Shown in pieces: positions 57,458 through 64,000 of a stretch of DNA of 64,000 nt. Location of the stretch: assembly GCA_026075535.2 (NCBI GenBank), contig AP026543.1, forward strand, positions 8,122,001-8,186,000. Direction: 5' to 3'. The position numbers were made by a program, and so were the translations under genes. Within the stretch, counting starts at the first letter, position 1; each line of letters begins with the position of its first letter. The notes under the pieces were generated by a model that searched no databases, had not been told where the DNA came from, and was given only the letters and a program-made list of their open reading frames with translations. The DNA is from Tricholoma matsutake (Eukaryota; Basidiomycota; Agaricomycetes; Agaricales; Tricholomataceae).

Positions 57458-57468
57458 GGGGATGAAGT

Positions 57469-59807
57469 TATAGGCGCACCAATGAGCCCAAACTGGGGAA
57501 CTTTAGTGTGCCCCTCGGGTATCGACTCCCCCCCACGCGTCGCTGTATACTTTGCGAACACCATCGCTAACTTAAGACCAGGCCTCAGACCAGATCTGAT
57601 TGATAATCGTGACATCCTTTTGTTCTCATTGGGAATAGGGGAGGATGTCATGCTACTCGCTAACGTCTACTCGGACAGCCAGCACTCGGCCATCATGCTC
57701 TTATTTGAGAATGTCATGACGATACCATGCTTACACTTCATGTGTGGCGACTTCAACGTGAGACACGCCTCCTGGGACCCCCAGGGGCCTGAACACTCTA
57801 TCCATGCTGACCACTTAGTGGAAACGGCAACGGCATTAGGCCTGACTAGAGCCCTACCAGTATTAGAGGGCCCTACCCACTTCCCCCCACAACAGGGCCT
57901 TCACCCTATGGTGATCGACCTGATGTTCGTACCTACAGATCTCAGATTTGTACTGTACTGCGAGATCATTCCTGAAGCCAGGGGGACGTCTGACCACGCT
58001 CCCCTGACGTTAGTTCTGCCTGGCCCGGGATCTTTGGTCCCGGTCACCAGGTGGTCCATCAAAAAGGGATCCGAGGAGGAAGCATCTTACCGAGATGCTG
58101 TCTCCTCCGCTTTAACTCCGTGGCTAGATTGGCATGGGGATACCTCGGCAGAAATCGATGATGTCGTCTCGGCGATATCAGCGATTTTAAACAAGGCATG
58201 GGAAAACCATGCCAAGGAATCTCGCCTTGGCAAGTCGTCCAAGGGTTGGTGGACAGATGAATGCAGTGGCGCCCTCGACGCGTACAGAGCTTCCCATGAT
58301 GAGGAAGACTGGAAGCATTATAGGAAAGTCATGCGACACGCAAAGCGTGACTTCTTCGACGACCGTATCCAAGAAGTGGCTACGATGAATAGACGACCCT
58401 GGGATCTAGTGTCCTGGACTCGTCAGCGCAACCTCCCGTCGTACGAGGCGATCTCCTATCGGGGAGAACCTTGTAACGACCTGGACTCTCTTTGGGCTGC
58501 CCTTGATGGGTCCTATAACGCCGCCTCAGATCGAGTAGTCGATCTGAGTATCCTTGATGGACTTGATCTGGTGCCTGAAAGGGCCTGGATCCCGTTCTCC
58601 GTTATGGAAATGAAAGAAGCGCTAAACGCGTGTTCTTCCCGCTCTGCTCCAGGTCCTGATCATGTTACGTGGTCACACCTAAAACACTGGTGTAGCAACC
58701 CAGAAGTGGCAGGGCTCATTACCCGCATTGCTGAGGCGTGCATCACTGCTGGCCACTGGCCAGCTCACTTTAAGGAATCCCTGTCGCTTATTATCCCGAA
58801 ACCAGGGAAACCTAATTATTCTACCCCTAAGTCGTTCAGGCCCATCCTGCTTCTGAATACTTTGGGAAAGTTAGTCGAAAAGATGTTGTCCAGGCGACTT
58901 CAATTCGACGGGGTCGCACACGAGGCCTTCGAGCAAAACCAGTTCAGAGGCGTCACCCAGCGTTCCACTGAGGACGCAGGTATCTACCTTACCCACCTGG
59001 TTAGAGCAGGGTGGGCCAAAGGGCTCAAAACGAGTATTGTCGCTTTCGACATCGCTCAGTTCTTCCCCTCCTTGAACCACCAGGTTCTGCTGGAGGTCAT
59101 CTCTCGGTCGGGGTTCCCTGCGCAAGTAGTGAATTTCTTCCGTTCATATCTAGTTGGTCGCAAGACGACCTACAAATGGAATGCTTTCTCATCTGGCTCC
59201 TTTGCAGCCGATGTGGGAGTGGGTCAAGGCCCTGCCTTGTCCCCTGTCCTATCGGCGCTATATTTGATGCCCATTATGAAGCTCTTCAGAAGCAGCGAAG
59301 TCGGCAGAGATGTCGATCTCATGTCTTATGTGGACGATGGCACCCTCATCGCCCGCTCTCCACAGCTGGAGGATAATCTCCCCCTCCTTAAAAAAGTGTA
59401 TGGCTGGATCTTCCAGGCATTCACCTCCCTCGGTCTTGTCCTTGAACACGACAAATCCGAAATATTTCACTTCTCAAGGGCAAGGAGATTCACTCCCTTA
59501 CCCATTGATCTCGGTTTTGCCCCCTACACGGGCAATACTCCCCTCAAGCCCAAGGTTACCTGGAGGTATATCGGATTTTTCTTCAACCGCAAACTCTCCT
59601 TCAAAGAGCATACGCGGTTCTACTCCACCAAAGCCCTTACTACTGCAAGGGCAATGGGAATGCTTGGCAATTCTGTCAGAGGGCTAACCCCTATGCAGAA
59701 ACGCCTGCTATACCGGTCGTGTGTCGTACCTATCATGACATACGGACTCAGATTATGGCACTTCAAAGGGGCTCGCATCAAAGGTGTCATTAAGACGTTG
59801 GCCCAAG
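57469..59807 (+). pseudogene. LINE ORF2 endonuclease-RT, copy L9, best-preserved long stretch
   Basis: Continues from 53571 and is open without a stop for about 780 codons. GDFNVRHASWDP and TSDHAPLTLVLPG are intact, as are SLIIPKPGKPNYSTPKSFRP, FDIAQFFPSLNH and MSYVDDGTLIA. Motif B reads QGPALSP (CCT at 59231-59233) instead of QGSALSP. The upstream deletions and later insertions make the gene non-functional as it stands. Confidence 0.88.
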
Positions 59808-59810
59808 ACC

Positions 59811-62060
59811 GCTCCTTGACTTGTTACAACCACCATAAATAGTGGTAAACACCTCTGCTCAACGTTGCAAGTGACGTCGACACTTCAACAATTTTCGTCC
59901 GATTTTCGATCGGATTTCACCATCACGAACACTCTCGGCATCTCCAGGCGTGCCCTGATTTGCTAAGAGATCTGTCCATCCGATCTCCGTGGATGCCCCG
60001 GTCATTGTTTTTGACAATGGCTGCTATTCATCTCGTTCTCCTGGGCTTCGAGGATCCTGACTAGGTGAGTGTTGTCTATGAAAGAGTAGTCTAGGTCCCT
60101 CTGGGGGCTTAGAGTGGGTGTGGGATGCCTGCTTCAACGCTCGCCCAAGTCGTCACACTCGTCTAGGTGGGGGAGGTCTGGCTTAGGGAGGAGAGACATT
60201 ATCACTGGACTGCTGGTCGTCTGGGAGGCTTCCAGCCTCCATGCTCTGTGAGTTTCTACTACTAGAGACATGTTATACTGACTACCCGCTGGAATACACC
60301 ATTGTTAAAAGGGGCCGGGTGATGGTGCCCCCTAGCGGCTAGGCCTACACCTTGGTGGCCGCTTTTCACCACCATCCCTCTACCTCCGGTGCTCACTCTC
60401 CTAGGGTGGCATGACCCGGGTTCAATCTTCTCCCACTAGGCAGCAGGATGCGCAGCTTGCTCGCCCCCTCAGAGCATTCGGAGGCCGTATCAGGTGGACC
60501 CGGAATATAGATAAGGGACCAGTCATTATCGATTCCATGCTGCGTATTTTGATTCCTACCATCATCTACTAGCACTAACACACACACTCTCGATGCCCAA
60601 ACGGCGAACCAGAGACCAACCACCACATCGGGGTCTACGCGACCCCGTTTTGATCACGGGCAACATCTTTGATGATGGCATCCAAGACTACGACACCCGG
60701 TTCGTCCAAGACGAATCGGAGGTAGCAGCTGCTTTCAGGGCAGCTAGAGATCTATGGGCCGGGGAAGACCTCTCCGACCCTAATGATGATGATGACGATG
60801 ACTCTCTTGCCATGCAGGAGGCTCTCACTTTCGCCGAGGGGGGGCCTAGGCTCTCCTCGAGGAAAATGATCGATCGTGTACGATGGGCACTTGGTGTCAA
60901 CGTCGAACACAAGCGCTGGGCTCGTAGCCTCCCTAAGGAGGATATGTATTCACAGGAGCTCGGTATCGCTGAGCTCCTTTATCTGGAGGCATCCCCTGCC
61001 CCGCTACCGCCTTGGCCCCCCATCCCTGAGCTGGTGGAGGACAAAGTGCCGTTATCTAGGGATCAGAGGTTGGAAATCGAAGCCACCTCTGATGCCATGC
61101 TACATCTACTGGACATGATGACCTCCTTTGTAGGTACCATCCGAGTATCCGCAGTTCCTCTCAATGACAGGAACTCTTGGCATCAGATGGCGTGGGAGCT
61201 CTTCACCACCACCTGGCGATTTTCAGGCAGCATGATGGAGTCGCTTCGCGCGGCATCAGCTCCCCTCGACCTTACATCTCCGGCAGCCTTCCAGGCTTCC
61301 TATGCAGCGATGCAGGCGGCTCAGTCTGCTCCACCAGCGGCAGAGCCCCCAACCGAGGAACCCTTGTCCCCGGAACGGCATCGACGTCCTCGTGGCCCCC
61401 GCCAACGACCACGCCGAGCTTGAAGAAGGGGACCCCCCCTTCTCTTCACCGCCCACCAGGGCTGTTGTCGGGATGGTGACATTATGTCGCCGCCCTTTAC
61501 CTTCTCCCCACTGCGGGGGGGATGATGTCACCGAGTGCATGCTCAGAGTAGCATTTGCTTGAGGGGGGGGCCTCGACCCCCTACCCACAGTAGCTCCGGT
61601 GAATAACCAGCTACGGCAGTTCCAGTGAATAACCAGCTGCCTCATCACTGTCACTTGTGCGTGGACACAGTGATGGTCCACCTCACTCACCTGGGGTGGT
61701 CAATCCTCGTTGTCTGGTGAAAGATGGTTACTCTTCCTGCAAGGGAGGACTTACGGTGAATTGACACTGCTTGCGCCTGATCTGACTTCGGTCGGATATG
61801 TGGCCGGGGGGACCGAGATAGCACCAGACGGCGAACTAATGGCTAGCCTTTGTAGGGGGGGCCCCTCCCCTACAGATTATTGCCTTTCCTGTCTGAGAGG
61901 ACAACGCTGGTATGCCCGCCGTAACGTGGCTTCTGCAAGGGACCTGGTGTGGGATGTGGACATAGGGAATGCGTAGTCTTAGTAGTACCTTGTTTGTATC
62001 TTGACCCGCGGACTGCGATCGAGCCCCGCGTTATAAATTGTTGACCCCAAAAAAAAAAAA
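59811..62060 (+). mobile_element. SPE-A2-3, complete, inserted in L9
   Basis: Target duplication AAGACGTTGGCCCAAG at 59792-59807 and 62061-62076; three extra bases (ACC) before GCTCC. Leader 782 nt, type I cassette; ORF 60593-61423; trailer about 624 nt with the stem TGTAGGGG/CCCCTACA (61851-61858 with 61867-61874). Confidence 0.93.
60593..61423 (+). CDS. SPE-A2 protein, intact (276 aa)
   Basis: MPKRRTRDQPPHRGLRDPVL; GNIFDDGIQDYDTRF; acidic DPNDDDDDDS; LTFAEGGPRLSSRKMIDRV; SQELGIAELLYLEASPAPLP; IPELVEDKVPLSRDQRLEIE; LLDMMTSFVGTIRVSAVPLN; SWHQMAWELFTTTWRFSGS; basic end RHRRPRGPRQRPRRA. Related to the A and B proteins over the C-terminal half. Function unknown. Confidence 0.72.
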   Translation: MPKRRTRDQPPHRGLRDPVLITGNIFDDGIQDYDTRFVQDESEVAAAFRAARDLWAGEDLSDPNDDDDDDSLAMQEALTFAEGGPRLSSRKMIDRVRWALGVNVEHKRWARSLPKEDMYSQELGIAELLYLEASPAPLPPWPPIPELVEDKVPLSRDQRLEIEATSDAMLHLLDMMTSFVGTIRVSAVPLNDRNSWHQMAWELFTTTWRFSGSMMESLRAASAPLDLTSPAAFQASYAAMQAAQSAPPAAEPPTEEPLSPERHRRPRGPRQRPRRA

Positions 62061-62076
62061 AAGACGTTGGCCCAAG

Positions 62077-62516
62077 TGCAGTCCATTGCTGCACGTTGGA
62101 TCCTCGGTGCATTCAGAACCACCCCGATCGGTGGCCTGGAAAGTATCGCTGGACTGCTGCCTATGCAGCTGTTACTGCATCGTTTAGTCGACAGAGGGGT
62201 GTTCAGAACCCCTCTATTGGCTCCATCACACCCCCTAAGAGCTATCTTAGGGCCTAATCACGTCGGTACTACCCACTCTCATGAGCTAGGACTCTGGGGA
62301 GGGAACGTGCTTGACACACTCAACCTACAAGGGCCATCTGTCGCCTCAGCTGCAGCGCTGGCCCTGGTACCAGGCGATGAATTCGACCCCTTTGGGGAAG
62401 AGAACACACCTGGAAACAGAGTGAAGGATCTATTCCCCACTCATTTCTCCTCTCATCGCCTCACCTCTAAGGAGGATGGAGCGAGGAACTCCTACAGGAG
62501 TAACCTGGACAAGGCC
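62077..62516 (+). pseudogene. LINE ORF2 RT end and start of RNase H, copy L9
   Basis: Open frame VQSIAARWILGAFRTTPIGG to EDGARNSYRSNLDKA, cut by SPE-A7 at 62516. Its other half lies outside the window or is lost. Confidence 0.83.
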
Positions 62517-62520
62517 ATCA

Positions 62521-62753
62521 GCTCCTTAACTTGTTACAACCACCATAAATAGTGGTAAAGACCTCTGCTCAACGTTGCACGCGATGTCGACACTTCAATT
62601 TTTGTCCGATTTTCGATCGGATTTCACCATCACGAACGCTCTCGGCGTCTCCAGGCTTGCCCTGATTTGCTAAGAGATCCGTCCATCCAATCTCCGGGGA
62701 TGTCTCAGTCATTGTTTCCAACAGTGACTGCTATCTGTCTTGTTCCCCTTGGC
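62521..62753 (+). mobile_element. SPE-A7, 5' part
   Basis: GCTCCTTAACTTGTTAC (one change from the usual 5' end) followed by the first ~230 nt of an A leader, type I cassette, then cut by the poly(T) of reverse SPE-A8. Four extra bases (ATCA) separate it from LINE sequence. The rest lies beyond the window if A8 is a simple insertion. Confidence 0.82.
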
Positions 62754-64000
62754 TTTTTTTTTTTTTTTTTTTGGATCAGAATTTATAATGCGGGGCTCGA
62801 ACGCAGTCCGCGGAGCAGGGTACAAACTTGGGTACTACTTTATCTACGCGTTCCCCTCGCCCATCTCCCACTCAGGTCCCCGTTTTAGCCACTTTAGGCG
62901 GGCAGTTCCACAGACGTTGGCCTCTCAGCCAGGAAAGGCAATAATCTGGAGGGGGCATCCCCCCCTCCCGAAGTTAGCCATTAGATCGCCCCCTGGAGCA
63001 AACGGTCCCCCAGCCACATGTCCGACCGAGGCCAGACCAGGCACAGCAGTGTTAATTCACCGTAAATCCCCCCTTGCGGGAGGAATAACTGTCTGCGTTT
63101 TTCTAGCCAACGAGGATTGACCACCCCAGATGAATGAGGTGGACCATCACCATGTTGTGCACGAGTGACAGTAACAAGGCGGGTGGTTGTTCACCTGGTT
63201 ATTCACCGTGACCGCCGTAAGTAGGGGGCCGAGATCCCCCTCGAGCAAATGCACCCATGTGCATGCACTCAATGACATCGTCCCCCCCGCAGTGGGGGGA
63301 AGGTATAGGGAAGCAACACCATGTCACCATCCCGATAGTGGCCACCATTTACTTGGTGGCCGTGAACGTAGAGGGGGATAGACCCCTGTACTAGTTGCGG
63401 CGCTGCTGTCCACGAGGACCTCGAGGACAACGGCGCCGTGCTGGGGACGAGGGTTCCCCAGATTGAGGCTCTGATTGAGCAGTGTGCACCGCCGTGTAGG
63501 AAGCCCGGAAGGCTGCCGGAGACGTGAGGTCGAGAGGTGTCGGAACGGCTGCTAGTTCCGCCGACATCGTCTCAGACAGTCGCCAGGTGGTCGTGAATAA
63601 CTCCCAGGCCATTTGGCGCCATGCGTTCCTCTCTGCAGGGGGAACGGCGGATGTACGGACGGTACCAATGAACATGGTCATCGCCTCGAGTTGGTGTAGC
63701 ATGGCATGAGAGGTGGCTTCGATTTCCAACCTCTCATTCACGGATAACGGCACTTTGTCCTCCACCAACTCAGGGATGGGGGGCAAAGGCGGTAACGGGG
63801 CAGGGGATGCCTCCGGATAGAAGAGCTCGGCCATGCCGAGCTCCTGTGTATACATGTCCTCGCGTTTGAGACTGCGAGTCCAATGTTTATGTGCGATATG
63901 GACGTCCTGCACCCACAGCACACGGTCGATTGTTTGCCTTGAGGCTAGCTTAGGGCTGCTCTCAGCGTAATTGAGGGCCTCCTGCATAGCAAGAGAATCC
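62754..64000 (-). mobile_element. SPE-A8, reverse, continues past the window end
   Basis: Poly(T) at 62754-62772, TTCTGATCC tail variant, trailer and the C-terminal part of the ORF. The 5' side is off the window. Confidence 0.88.
63391..64000 (-). CDS. SPE-A protein, C-terminal 200 residues
   Basis: Open from the window edge (LAMQEALNYAESSPKLASRQ) through IPELVEDKVPLSVNERLEIE, NAWRQMAWELFTTTWRLSE and PLDLTSPAAFRASY to the basic end RGPRGQQRRN; stop at 63391-63393. No lesion in the visible part. Confidence 0.7.
   Translation of the reverse strand, partial: DSLAMQEALNYAESSPKLASRQTIDRVLWVQDVHIAHKHWTRSLKREDMYTQELGMAELFYPEASPAPLPPLPPIPELVEDKVPLSVNERLEIEATSHAMLHQLEAMTMFIGTVRTSAVPPAERNAWRQMAWELFTTTWRLSETMSAELAAVPTPLDLTSPAAFRASYTAVHTAQSEPQSGEPSSPARRRCPRGPRGQQRRN

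Noticed and set aside
57302..59842. A single 846-codon ORF
   Set aside because: It fuses L10 3' UTR, a poly(A) tail read as Lys and the L9 ORF2. Only the part from about 57458 is real coding sequence.

Overview
The whole 64 kb is a pile of nested, mutually inserted non-LTR retrotransposons. I see no convincing host gene, tRNA, rRNA or CRISPR array. The autonomous element is a LINE with an ORF1 (RRM-like region followed by zinc knuckles) and an ORF2 (APE endonuclease, reverse transcriptase with a YVDD box, RNase H, terminal CxC...HxxxC finger). This is the layout of the fungal Tad1 group. A fungus, probably a basidiomycete, is my best guess (from recalled family resemblance, no search run). 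The density suggests heterochromatin, possibly pericentromeric. Element names here are my own labels: L1-L10 for LINE pieces, and SPE (short protein-coding element) families A, A2, B and C.

The striking content is the SPEs: 21 whole or partial copies. Whole A, A2 and B copies are about 2.0-2.3 kb; C is about 1.86 kb. They have no endonuclease, RT or RNase H, but A, A2 and B carry one ORF of about 270-280 codons: acidic N-terminal half, Pro-rich hinge, conserved C-terminal block, Arg-rich tail. The SPEs share with the LINE both the extreme 5' end (GCTYCTTGACTTGTTAC) and the last ~40 nt before the poly(A), so they look like parasites of the LINE retrotransposition machinery. Their ~775-nt leaders and ~620-nt trailers contain hairpins with compensatory changes between copies. 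Two alternative 5' hairpin cassettes occur in combination with different ORF families.

Layout. 1-7608: LINE pieces L1 and L2 with a solo LTR (1075-1500), SPE-C1 and reverse SPE-A2-1. 7609-11189: LINE scrap L3, SPE-B1, and a reverse SPE-A half. 11193-25357: a four-level nest (L4 contains C2, which contains L5, which contains B3 and B4). 25358-32981: reverse C3, reverse A3 containing forward A2nd, which contains reverse B2, then a deleted A4. 32983-41129: reverse LINE ORF1 scrap L6, C4 scrap, intact SPE-A5, and L7, the only LINE copy with its 5' end. 41130-52045: L8 with B5 and A2-2 inserted, then reverse A6. 52046-64000: L9 with L10 (itself holding reverse B6) and A2-3 inserted, then A7 interrupted by reverse A8.

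No LINE copy is intact: all have stops, frameshifts or deletions. Many stops are CGA to TGA changes, pointing to deamination of methylated CpG or a RIP-like process. SPE copies A5 (34791-35600), A2-1, A2-3 (60593-61423), B2 and B5 (42766-43608) keep open reading frames. Where target-site duplications (TSDs, 11-16 bp) can be matched I state them; where the two flanks do not match I infer ectopic recombination between copies.
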